Origin: Nitrospira sp.
GTDB taxonomy: Bacteria > Nitrospirota > Nitrospiria > Nitrospirales > Nitrospiraceae
NCBI GenBank assembly: GCA_005116835.1
Contig: SWDM01000016.1
Coordinates: forward strand, 62,001 to 126,000
Reading direction: 5' to 3'
Length of the DNA stretch: 64,000 bases
Below are positions 7,340 through 16,991 of the stretch, one piece after another. The notes beneath the pieces are model-generated. The model was not told where the DNA came from. It was given only the letters and a program-made list of their open reading frames with translations, and did not search any database. Numbering within the stretch: the first letter of the stretch is position 1; every line of letters starts with the position of its first letter. A program made the translations under genes and the position numbers.

Positions 7340-10303
7340 ATGCCGGACGTGTCCTTCCCTCTGGAACCTCTCATATCCCGTATCGGTGAACAGCTCGCCC
7401 GTCTTTCTGCCGGACGGACTCCTACTCTTTTCGAAGGAGGTTGGTGGTCGCACCAGGCTCTCAACCTCGCCATGCACGACACCACTTTCAAGACACAGCT
7501 CTTTCGATTTATCGATGTCCTGCCTTCGGTCACGGACGATGAGCAGGTGGTCGCCTTAGCCCGCGAGTATTTGGGAGAGGGAGAGGCATCGCTCTTCGGC
7601 ACCCATTGGGGACTGAAAGCCCTTGCCGCCACCAGCATCGGGGCTCGGCTCAGTGGCAAGGCCATTCGGAATCAGGTTGAACATATGGCTCGTACCTTCA
7701 TCGCTGGAGCAACGACCGCGGAGTCGGCGCCACGCTTGAGCGAGCTTTGGCAGCAGGGACGATCGTTCTCGGTCGACTTATTGGGAGAGGCCACCATCAG
7801 TGATCGCGAGGCGGACCGTTATCGCGATCGCTGCCTGGAAGCGCTGACTCTGCTTGCGCAGGAGGCGGCAATCTGGCCACCCAATGTATTGCTTGAACGA
7901 GACCATCTCGGATTGATACCGAGGGTCCAGCTTTCCATTAAGATATCCGCCCTCTCCCCACATCTCGACCCGATTGATCCGGAAGGGAGCTACCGTTCAG
8001 TGGCGGCGAGACTCCGACCTATTCTCGATTTGGCGATGCGCCTCCCAGCGTCGCTGATCTTCGATATGGAACAAGCCGAAATTAAGTCTTTGTTGGTTGA
8101 GATCTTCACCAGACTCTTCACAGAACCTTCTTACAAGGATTACCCCTTTGCAGGACTCGCATTACAGGCCTACCATCGGGAAACAGCGCGAGATATCGAA
8201 GGACTCCTGGCTTGGGTTCGCTCGCGTGGGGCGCCCATCTCGATACGATTGGTGAAAGGGGCCTACTGGGATTCGGACAGGATCCGTTACAAACAACGAG
8301 GCTGGCCGATTCCTCTCTTTGAACACAAAGTGGAGACGGATGCCAACTATGAATCGCTCGCCTCTCTCTTGTTATCCCAATCAGCGCTGATCAGACCGGC
8401 TTTTGGCACACATAATCTCCGAACGTTGGCCTACATCGAGGCAGTTGCGGAATCGCTCAAGCTCCCTCCTGAGACCTGGGAATATCAGATGATCTTCGGT
8501 ATGGCCGAGCCCTTTCAGCATGCGCTCACGCAATACCGACGCCGATTACGGCTCTATACCCCGGTGGGAGACCTGCTTCCCGGCATGGCCTACCTTGTGC
8601 GTCGGCTGCTCGAAAATACTTCGAACGAATCCTTCCTCCGCAAGGAGTATGTAGAATCTCAATCCTTGATCACCCTATTGGCCCCTCCCGTTCTTGAGAA
8701 GCAGAACGCTCAGCGCCCCCTCGTGCATGCCCACGGGGTAATGCAGGAGTTTCACAATGAGCCGCAAAGAGATTTTTCGCAGGCCGACAACCGCATTGCG
8801 ATGCAGCAAGCCCTAGCGACCGTACGGTCGCAGCTGGGTCGAGAATGGAAGTCGTCGATCGGGAAGCAGGGCCTCACGGGGCCTCTCCTTGAGTCTCGTA
8901 ACCCAGGAATTCCCGACCAAGTTGTCGGCAGAATTTCAACTGCCACCTTGCCGGATGTCGAACAGGCGGTTCGTACGGCGAGCCAAGCATGGGGTCTTTG
9001 GCGCGACACGTCAGCGGAGCGACGAACAGACATCCTCTGTGCCGCTGCAGCGATCATGCGGATCAGACGTCATGAGTTGGCCGCATGGGAGATCTTTGAA
9101 TGTGGAAAACCTTGGAGAGAGGCGGATGCGGATATCGCGGAGGCGATCGACTTTCTGGAATATTACGCAGCTGACTGGCGAAGGCTCGCTCCTCCAAAAC
9201 GGTTAGGACAGGAACCGGGGGAACTGAACCAACGGATCTACAGCCCTCGCGGGGTCACGGTCGTGATCGCTCCATGGAATTTCCCCCTGGCGATTCCCAC
9301 CGGCATGGTGTCTGCGGCTCTGGTCACAGGGAATCCCGTAATATTCAAGCCCTCCGATCGTTCGCCCATGATGGGTCGCTGGCTCACGGAGATTTTGCAT
9401 GAGGCGGGTGTGCCGAGAGAGATTCTCTGTTGTCTGCCGGGTGGACCTGACATTGGACGCGCTCTGGCGCATCATCCCAACATTGCCACCATTGCCTTTA
9501 CCGGCTCGAAGGATGTGGGGCTCAGCCTGCTGAAAGACGCAGGCACGTTGATACCAGGGCAACAGATGGTCAAGCGGGTGCTGGCAGAAATGGGAGGCAA
9601 AAACGCGATCATCGTGGATGAAACAGCGGATCTCGATGACGCGATTACCGGCGTGGTCTCATCCTTCACCGGCTATGCGGGACAGAAATGCTCTGCCTGC
9701 TCACGAGCGATCGTGCATGCCGCAATCTACGATACATTTCTAGACCGTCTCACCGAAGCGGTGTTGAGCCTGAAGATCGGCAATCCGGAAGAACCAGGCA
9801 CCCAGGTCGGGCCAGTGATCGATCGCCGGGCTCAATCGAAGATTCAGGACTATATCGAAATCGGAAAGAAGGAAGCCCGCCTATTGGTGCAGGGAGCGAC
9901 AGGAGAACCTGGCTGGTATGTCGGACCGACAGTCTTTGCGGATGTAGCGCCGGCGCATCGGATAGCCCAGGAAGAAATCTTTGGGCCGGTTCTGTCAGTG
10001 ATGAAGGCTCAGTCTTTCCAAGAAGCGCTGACCCTGGCGAACTCGACAGCCTATGCCCTCACCGGAGGAGTCTATTCTCGAAGCCCGGCAAATCTGGAGC
10101 TCGCGCGGCAAGGATTCGACGTCGGCAATCTGTATCTGAATCGTCCGATTACCGGCGCGTTAGTGGGTCGCCAACCGTTTGGGGGGCATCGTCTGTCCGG
10201 AGTGGGAGCGAAGGCCGGAGGCGAGGACTACTTGACGCAGTTCGTGGTCACCCGCGTCATCAGCGAGCAGACCCTCCGTCGAGGGTTCGCCCCGCCCGAG
10301 TGA
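7340..10303 (+). CDS. putA: bifunctional proline dehydrogenase / P5C dehydrogenase
   Basis: Oxidises proline to glutamate in two steps. Residues about 90-470 form the FAD-dependent PRODH barrel (SIKISALSPH, MEQAE, RLVKGAYWD, and the FAD/substrate part EYQMIFGMAE). Residues about 530-980 form the NAD-dependent aldehyde dehydrogenase domain with the catalytic Glu (LAEMGGKNA, about 750) and Cys (GQKCSACSRA, about 784). At 987 residues it is the shorter PutA form without the DNA-binding domain, so it should not repress its own gene. ATG 7340 is chosen over 7274 because GAGG lies six bases upstream and the domain begins there. Its last 144 bases overlap a gene on the other strand. Confidence 0.96.
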   Translation: MPDVSFPLEPLISRIGEQLARLSAGRTPTLFEGGWWSHQALNLAMHDTTFKTQLFRFIDVLPSVTDDEQVVALAREYLGEGEASLFGTHWGLKALAATSIGARLSGKAIRNQVEHMARTFIAGATTAESAPRLSELWQQGRSFSVDLLGEATISDREADRYRDRCLEALTLLAQEAAIWPPNVLLERDHLGLIPRVQLSIKISALSPHLDPIDPEGSYRSVAARLRPILDLAMRLPASLIFDMEQAEIKSLLVEIFTRLFTEPSYKDYPFAGLALQAYHRETARDIEGLLAWVRSRGAPISIRLVKGAYWDSDRIRYKQRGWPIPLFEHKVETDANYESLASLLLSQSALIRPAFGTHNLRTLAYIEAVAESLKLPPETWEYQMIFGMAEPFQHALTQYRRRLRLYTPVGDLLPGMAYLVRRLLENTSNESFLRKEYVESQSLITLLAPPVLEKQNAQRPLVHAHGVMQEFHNEPQRDFSQADNRIAMQQALATVRSQLGREWKSSIGKQGLTGPLLESRNPGIPDQVVGRISTATLPDVEQAVRTASQAWGLWRDTSAERRTDILCAAAAIMRIRRHELAAWEIFECGKPWREADADIAEAIDFLEYYAADWRRLAPPKRLGQEPGELNQRIYSPRGVTVVIAPWNFPLAIPTGMVSAALVTGNPVIFKPSDRSPMMGRWLTEILHEAGVPREILCCLPGGPDIGRALAHHPNIATIAFTGSKDVGLSLLKDAGTLIPGQQMVKRVLAEMGGKNAIIVDETADLDDAITGVVSSFTGYAGQKCSACSRAIVHAAIYDTFLDRLTEAVLSLKIGNPEEPGTQVGPVIDRRAQSKIQDYIEIGKKEARLLVQGATGEPGWYVGPTVFADVAPAHRIAQEEIFGPVLSVMKAQSFQEALTLANSTAYALTGGVYSRSPANLELARQGFDVGNLYLNRPITGALVGRQPFGGHRLSGVGAKAGGEDYLTQFVVTRVISEQTLRRGFAPPE

Positions 10304-11092
10304 GGCCTTCGGCGCCTTGATCTCATAGGATTCCAGTTCTTCCATGATATCCGTCACCACACCCCGGTCCTCTACCAAGGGGGAAAGCTCTTGCCGTTCG
10401 ACGTACTTAACCAAACCGACCCCCTTCACAAACCAGGCGGTCATCACATCGTTACCCTGGACCGTCTTCTTCATGCCTGAGAGATAAATCTGCATACGCA
10501 TACGCGCTTCCAATTTCACCGCGTCCTTGAAGGTGCCGGCCGGCACGGTGATCGATTCTTGTCCTAACACGACGGCATCGCCCTCTGCATCGGCCTTTTC
10601 GTTGATGCCATCCCGATCCAAATCGTTGCCGAAGTCCAGATCCTTGCGGTTGAATTGTTGGAAGGATGAGGAAAACTTCATGGGAAAGCGCACGATCTGA
10701 TAGGGCACAAGTTGTTTTTCAAATGGCGTACCAGGATCCGAACCGTAATAGACGATGCCGACCGTGTCTCTCCGGTAAAAACTGTCCATGGCGCCATGAT
10801 TGCCGGGATTGGTATCGTGAAATACGGTGACGGTCATACCCTTCATCATTTTCGTACCGGTGACCGTGGATTCGTTGGAGAAAAACTTGAGCTCGACCGT
10901 TTGCAATGGTCCTTCGGTAATTTGGCCACGATAGCGCCACCGATTCCCAATTTGATCGGGGAAATAGTCGGCGGACTGAGCGACAACACCGGCTTCTCCT
11001 GCTGCATGGGGTGCTGACCAAGGGATACAGCTGAGCAACAGCACTGCACAGACTGTGACAATCCATCGATATCCAGGCTTCTTCTCCGACAT
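10160..11092 (-). CDS. secreted protein of unknown function, 3' end antisense to putA
   Basis: A 310-residue exported protein: an N-terminal signal (YRWIVTVCAVLLLSCIPW, then APHAAG) followed by a beta-rich domain opening with DYFPDQIGNRWRYRG, a start common to conserved exported proteins of unknown function. The central part has a calcium-loop-like run (NDLDRDGINEKADAEGD) and then ITVPAGTFKDAVKLE, which resembles lipoprotein-type domains. GGAGGGT precedes ATG 11092. The final ~48 residues, after EIKAPK, lie antisense within putA and look unlike the rest, as if the original stop codon had been lost. The function is not known. Confidence 0.8.
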   Translation of the reverse strand: MSEKKPGYRWIVTVCAVLLLSCIPWSAPHAAGEAGVVAQSADYFPDQIGNRWRYRGQITEGPLQTVELKFFSNESTVTGTKMMKGMTVTVFHDTNPGNHGAMDSFYRRDTVGIVYYGSDPGTPFEKQLVPYQIVRFPMKFSSSFQQFNRKDLDFGNDLDRDGINEKADAEGDAVVLGQESITVPAGTFKDAVKLEARMRMQIYLSGMKKTVQGNDVMTAWFVKGVGLVKYVERQELSPLVEDRGVVTDIMEELESYEIKAPKASLGRGEPSTEGLLADDAGDHELRQVVLASGLRSHSGQTMPPKRLATH

Positions 11093-11260
11093 GAGCGAGA
11101 CCCTCCGATCATTCAAGGATGGGCGACCGTACCATAGGAGTCCGGGAAGCGGCAAGGGAAGGATGGCGACTCAATCGCGTAACACGTCGTTCGTGAAGCG
11201 CAGGATCGCGTTTGTAGGCTTGCCTTCGTCCGTTATCCCTCCCATAATCGGATCGTTGTC

Positions 11261-11353
11261 CGGTTTATTTGGTTTGTCTCGTTTATTTGGTTGAACGAAA
11301 CAAACCAGAGGAACCAAAGAAACCAAATAAACCAAATGAACCAAATAAACCAG
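11261..11353. repeat. 9-bp-unit palindrome, family B (copy 2)
   Basis: Left arm units such as GGTTTATTTGGTTTGTCTCG, core TTGGTTGAACGAAACAAACC, right arm of at least five ACCAAAYAA-type units. It lies between divergent genes, and its right arm runs into the start of the SDR gene. Confidence 0.85.
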
Positions 11354-12067
11354 AAACATGCGGTGCTTGTGACCGGCGCATCCGGGGGCATTGGCCGAGC
11401 CATCAGCGTGGCGTTTGCCCTAGCCGGCTGGTCTGTTGGGGTCCATTACCATCGAAACAAGACTGCGGCTGAGGGCACCTTTGCGCGAGTTGTGGCAGCC
11501 GGTGGGGCCGGGGCTCTCTATCAAGCCGATATTCGCGAGCCTCATGCGGTACAACAGATGGTTGACGCCGCCTGCCGTAGGGAACCAGCGCCATCTGTGT
11601 TCATCTGTAATGCCGGAATTGGAGGGAGCCATCTTCTTCTTCGACAAAATGAAACAGATTGGGCAGAGATAGTGGCCACCAATCTCACTGGGACATTTCA
11701 CTGCCTTCGCGCCATGGCTCCTCCCCTCCTTGCCCGCAACGGCGGATCAATCGTCGTGATCGGGTCCTATGCGGGCTTTCACGGTTCGATTGGGCAGACT
11801 GCCTACGCTGCGTCCAAGGCAGGGCTGATCGGCTTGGTGCAGACCGTCGCCAAGGAATGGGGATCTAGCAACATTCGTGTGAATCTTCTCTTGCCAGGGT
11901 GGCAGGTGACGGGGCTGTCCGAAGGAGCCATGCCGGAAGCCGATGCGTGGAACGGCCATGCGTTGGGTCGACCGCCCTCACGAGAAGAAGTGGCCAGGAC
12001 CGTCTTGCATCTCGCTCAACTTAACGATGTGTCGGGGCAGGTGTGGAACTGTGACAGCCGAACTCTA

Positions 12068-12070
<3 letters not shown>
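11336..12070 (+). CDS. short-chain dehydrogenase/reductase, FabG-like
   Basis: NAD(P)-dependent reductase of the classical SDR type, about 244 residues. The cofactor motif TGASGGIG is near the start, followed by the NAG motif (CNAGIG), the catalytic Ser region (VVIGSYAG) and YxxxK (YAASK). It probably reduces a 3-oxoacyl group, but the substrate is not shown. It is followed by bioD in the same direction, so a part in pimeloyl/biotin synthesis is possible. The frame stays open to a TTG at 11291, but that part is a 9-bp repeat arm reading as Asn-Gln-X units; ATG 11336 is still inside the repeat. Its TAG stop is the first three bases of a family A element. Confidence 0.88.
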
Positions 12071-13610
<1,540 letters not shown>

Positions 13611-13619
13611 AAGGAGGGA

Positions 13620-14108
13620 TTACTTCTTGTCGCAGGCCACTTTCCACAGAGCTCGATTGATCGTACGTGGAACAGCCGGTTCCCATTGCTGCTCATACGG
13701 GGTACTGTACACCACCTTGCCTGTCGCCATGTTGCCCAAGAACCAGGTATAGGCCAGCATACGTGTGCGCACTTCGAGGCAATCGAATTCGTTGTACCGT
13801 TTGATAGACAAGAACGAATCGCCCGCCACAGTTTGAACCGTTTTGTAGTCGAACAATTGCCACATTTTTGCCAAGCTTCCCTTGCGGCGAATGGACTCCG
13901 GATCGACGTACACCTTTAAACCCACTTCATCGTCGCCGCTCGTCAATATCCATTCCGCAAAGGCGGGCACGCTGCTCAGTACCAGAAGCGAAAGCAGTAA
14001 GCAGACACTCAGCAGATAGGTCATTAACCGCTTGGGGATTAGACAGATGTTGCCAGCCAAAACGACGGGTACAGGGGAACGGCGGTGGGAGTAGAGCGTG
14101 AAGGGCAT
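13620..14108 (-). CDS. surface-adhesin protein E-like exported protein
   Basis: Resembles the surface-adhesin E family: after a hydrophobic signal (MTYLLSVCLLLSLLVL, then AFAEW) comes a small domain with VYVDPESIRRKG, KMWQLFDYKT, an FDCLEVRTR-type segment with a Cys, and a final Cys (KVACDKK), which could form one disulfide. GAGG precedes ATG 14108, but ATG 14024 gives a better-placed signal peptide. Such proteins are common as several copies in environmental Gram-negatives; the adhesin name comes from one pathogen homologue and may not reflect the role here. Confidence 0.8.
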   Translation of the reverse strand: MPFTLYSHRRSPVPVVLAGNICLIPKRLMTYLLSVCLLLSLLVLSSVPAFAEWILTSGDDEVGLKVYVDPESIRRKGSLAKMWQLFDYKTVQTVAGDSFLSIKRYNEFDCLEVRTRMLAYTWFLGNMATGKVVYSTPYEQQWEPAVPRTINRALWKVACDKK

Positions 14109-14231
14109 GCAGGCCTCGTTGAGAGGGGCTATTCTAGGAGTGAGCGATCAAAGATGCAAGGATCATGGAACTAAAAGTTGCAACAAGTGGTATGGGAAAC
14201 ACCTTGCCTCAATCTGGCAGTAGAGATGCGG

Positions 14232-15203
14232 TTACCAGGCATAGGCTTCTGGCGCAGGTCCGCCTGGGCCTGGGAATATTTCATCGAGCCGTCTCAGCGT
14301 CTCTTTGCTCAAGGTGAGGCTTAGGACGCGAGCCGTGCCGTTCAACTGCTCCATCGTACGTGGTCCGATAATGGGCGCTGTCACGACCTTTTGATGCAGC
14401 AGCCAGGCAAGCGCCACATCGGCCGGACGCTCGGCGATTTGCGCGCAGACCGCCTCATAGGCTTCCAGCTTGGGGCGCTGAGCTTCGATATCCTTCTTCA
14501 GGTCTTCATTTGCGCGTCGGCCGATGGTGACTGGCTCTAATGCCCCGGCCAAGAGCCCCCGCGCGAGTGGACTCCAGGGGATCAGCCCGATGCCATAGGC
14601 CTCGCAAGCTGGAATAACTTCCAACTCGATTGTCCGCTCGTTCAAATTATAGAGACTCTGCTCCGAGACAAGACCGAAGAAATGGCGGCTGCGGGCCAGT
14701 TCTTGCGCCTGGGCCAGGTGCCAACCGGCAAAATTGCTGCTGCCAACATAGAGCACCTTGCCTTCCCGGACCAACTGCTCCATCGCCTGCCAGATTTCTT
14801 CCCACGGCGTCTCCCGATCGACATGATGCATCTGATAGAGGTCTATGCAATCCGTCTGCAGACGACGCAGGCTCGCCTCGCAAGCCCGCTTGATATGCAG
14901 GGCCGACAACCGAGATTGATTGGCCCACTCCCCCATGCGGCCGAATACTTTCGTCGCCAGCACGACTTTCTCGCGCCGTCCTCCACCCAAGGCAAACCAA
15001 CGGCCCACAATCTGCTCCGTCCACCCCTCTCCTACTTTCCAGCCATAGACGTCCGCCGTGTCGAAAAAGTTAATTCCCAGTTCCAGTGCCCGATCCATGA
15101 TGGCAAAACTGTCCGCCTCGTTCGTCTGCGGTCCGAAGTTCATCGTGCCGAGACAGAGGCGGCTGACTTTCACTCCCGATCGACCGAGATGAACGTATTG
15201 CAT
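14232..15203 (-). CDS. aldo/keto reductase
   Basis: NADPH-dependent oxidoreductase of the AKR superfamily, TIM-barrel, 323 residues. The catalytic tetrad is visible: Asp48 and Tyr53 (DTADVYG), Lys about 83 (LATKVFG) and His about 124 (YQMHHVD). The C-terminal cofactor part includes WLLHQKVVTAPIIGPRTMEQL. The closest named groups are the YajO/Tas-like reductases. Single gene between unrelated neighbours. The substrate is unknown. Confidence 0.92.
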   Translation of the reverse strand: MQYVHLGRSGVKVSRLCLGTMNFGPQTNEADSFAIMDRALELGINFFDTADVYGWKVGEGWTEQIVGRWFALGGGRREKVVLATKVFGRMGEWANQSRLSALHIKRACEASLRRLQTDCIDLYQMHHVDRETPWEEIWQAMEQLVREGKVLYVGSSNFAGWHLAQAQELARSRHFFGLVSEQSLYNLNERTIELEVIPACEAYGIGLIPWSPLARGLLAGALEPVTIGRRANEDLKKDIEAQRPKLEAYEAVCAQIAERPADVALAWLLHQKVVTAPIIGPRTMEQLNGTARVLSLTLSKETLRRLDEIFPGPGGPAPEAYAW

Positions 15204-15402
15204 AGGCTCTATTGGAAATGCTGTTGGGCTAGTGATCCAGAAGGGATATTTCCCATTGGCCCCATCAGACTAGCACAGGCAGTACAAGCACTTCGACATG
15301 CCACCGATAAGTGGGAGTAAGGTATCAGGGAATACCTTGAGTCGCAAAGAAGGCTACTGCTACAGTGCGCAGCAAGACTGATCAAGACCACCAGGAGGCA
15401 CC

Positions 15403-15966
15403 ATGGCCATGGCGTCTGCGATGCTACCGCTCGGAACACCAGCCCCCCCATTTTTCCTGCGTGATGTGGTAAGCGGTCAGGTCTATTCGCTCGACTCGTT
15501 CACCGGAAAGACCGGACTACTCATCATGTTCATCTGTCGGCACTGCCCCTATGTGGTGCATATCGAACAGGAACTCGCCAGGATCGGACATGACTACCGT
15601 GATAACTCACTGGGCATCATCGCGATCAGCAGCAACGATCCGGTGCAATATCCAGAAGATGCTCCGCCGAGACTGAAAGAAATGGCCGATCGCTTGGGCT
15701 ACACTTTCCCCTTCTGTTTTGATGAAACCCAGGACATCGCAAAAACCTATCGGGCTACCTGTACTCCTGACTTCTATCTCTTCAACCAGGAACGGCGACT
15801 GGTCTACCGTGGGCAACTCGACGACAGCCGACCAGGCAACGGTAAGCCTGTCACTGGCCGTGATTTGCGCGATGCAATCGATGCCGAGCTGGCAGGAAAA
15901 CCGATCGACAGTAATCAGAAGGCTAGCATCGGTTGCAGTATCAAGTGGAAGCAGGTGGGTGAATGA
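15403..15966 (+). CDS. thioredoxin-fold protein of the peroxiredoxin-like group
   Basis: A 187-residue cytoplasmic thioredoxin-fold protein. The FICRHCPYV segment (about 44-52) is the active-site CxxC, and YRATCTPDFYLF (about 118) is the cis-Pro loop with a further Cys; the end SIGCSIKWK is typical of the PRX-like-1 set related to AhpC/TSA. It probably handles thiol-disulfide exchange or peroxide defence. CAGGAGGCACC precedes the ATG. It stands alone. Confidence 0.9.
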   Translation: MAMASAMLPLGTPAPPFFLRDVVSGQVYSLDSFTGKTGLLIMFICRHCPYVVHIEQELARIGHDYRDNSLGIIAISSNDPVQYPEDAPPRLKEMADRLGYTFPFCFDETQDIAKTYRATCTPDFYLFNQERRLVYRGQLDDSRPGNGKPVTGRDLRDAIDAELAGKPIDSNQKASIGCSIKWKQVGE

Positions 15967-16098
15967 CACGCGTGCCATTCCTAGAAAAGTGAAGGAGACA
16001 GGCTTGCAGGGATGGTATCTGAAGTGTGCCTACCCGTCGCGCCATTTCCTAAGAGAACCAGCTCACCCATGATATAGTTTTCAATCAGGGAGGTGCTC

Positions 16099-16362
16099 AT
16101 GTATAGGACAAACGTTATCGTCGCTTTCTTGGCTGTATGGCTCATAGCGGCATTTGCCTTCGCTGAGAATCGCAAGACAGGGGAGGACAACGGTATCACG
16201 CTCGATGGTCTCGGACGAGGACTGAAGAGTGCCGCTCATAATGTCGAGAAAGAGATACCTAAAGCAGGTTCTGCGATTGGAAGCGCATTCAAGAAAATCA
16301 CATCCGTGGGGTCTGGATCTTCAAAACCATCCTCCCAAGAGCCGGTGAAGCAGAATAAATAA
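16099..16362 (+). CDS. small exported protein of unknown function
   Basis: About 87 residues with a clear signal peptide (VIVAFLAVWLIAAFAFAEN, cut after AFA). The mature part of about 65 residues is hydrophilic, rich in Lys, Ser and Gly, with a possible short helix (GLGRGLKSAAHNVEKEIPKA). GGGAGG six bases upstream supports ATG 16099 over the GTG at 16093. Probably periplasmic. Family not recognised. Confidence 0.7.
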   Translation: MYRTNVIVAFLAVWLIAAFAFAENRKTGEDNGITLDGLGRGLKSAAHNVEKEIPKAGSAIGSAFKKITSVGSGSSKPSSQEPVKQNK

Positions 16363-16506
16363 CTCGCCTTTTTCAATCATAAAACGTACGACAACCAGCC
16401 GATCGAACCGACCCTCCTGCATCCTTTGATTATTATGAGGGAAAATTCACCCGTTGCCTTTCATATCTGACCTGGACACTTTCTAGAAATTCAGCTCCAC
16501 AGCTTC

Positions 16507-16805
16507 TGTGGATAACTCTGTGGATGAGCGGCCTGTCGTAGTGAAAATAACAGACAATGAGAGACCGAGCAGCTGTTTGCCTAAATAATAGGCATTGTGG
16601 CCCCTACTGTGTGACCCCCATATTTTGTGGCTTGACGGGACAATGTTTCTCTTTTCTACCATTCGTGGTTTCGTAGTCCCTCTGCACTAATTTCCTCCTT
16701 GAATCTAATTCCACAATATGGGGTGTTACGCAATACCTTAACTTATCCACAGTTTTGCATAATGGCTATGAACGCGAAGGCTTATGACTTCGCCACAATA
16801 TTGTG
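16507..16805. promoter_or_regulatory. AT-rich island with DnaA-box-like sites and palindromes
   Basis: This stretch holds a perfect DnaA box in inverted orientation (TGTGGATAA, 16507-16515), a near match right after it (TGTGGATGA, 16519-16527), a perfect forward box (TTATCCACA, 16743-16751), an inverted repeat CCCCATATTTTGTGG (16616-16630) / CCACAATATGGGG (16711-16723) and a perfect 12-bp palindrome CACAATATTGTG (16794-16805). It is more AT-rich than its surroundings. No dnaA gene is nearby. The meaning is uncertain: protein-binding region, old origin-like sequence, or regulatory sites of the next small gene. The preceding 16363-16506 shows no gene. Confidence 0.5.
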
Positions 16806-16956
16806 CCGTCATTATGAGATCGATCCTCTGCAAGCTTTTCAGATAGGACTCATCCTGCTGCTCATACATCAAGCGCGAGGTATTCCCCATCTTATAGGGG
16901 GCTTGTCTGATTTCGACTCTGAAGAGATGATGCCAGCAGTGAATACAGATGAGTGA
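16762..16956 (+). CDS. possible small protein of unknown function
   Basis: A reading frame of 64 codons from ATG 16762 (or 62 from 16768) with a plausible protein composition: a helix (AYDFATILCRHY), a hydrophobic stretch (FQIGLILLLIHQA) and an acidic end (DFDSEEMMPAVNTDE). No clear Shine-Dalgarno sequence; a 12-bp palindrome lies inside its start, which could be an operator or argue that the region is not coding. I do not recognise it. Confidence 0.37.
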   Translation: MAMNAKAYDFATILCRHYEIDPLQAFQIGLILLLIHQARGIPHLIGGLSDFDSEEMMPAVNTDE

Positions 16957-16991
16957 CCTCGTCAATTTTCCTATGATCTATCACGCCTGAC

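Noticed and set aside
9688-10320. 210-codon plus-strand frame overlapping putA
   Set aside because: Off-frame reading of the aldehyde dehydrogenase domain; Arg/Ser/Pro-rich with no domain.
14232-15203. Idea that this aldo/keto reductase is the source of the AKR half of the YyaL fusion
   Set aside because: The two differ strongly in sequence around all catalytic residues (for example DTADVYG against [10 protein letters not shown]), so a recent duplication is not supported.
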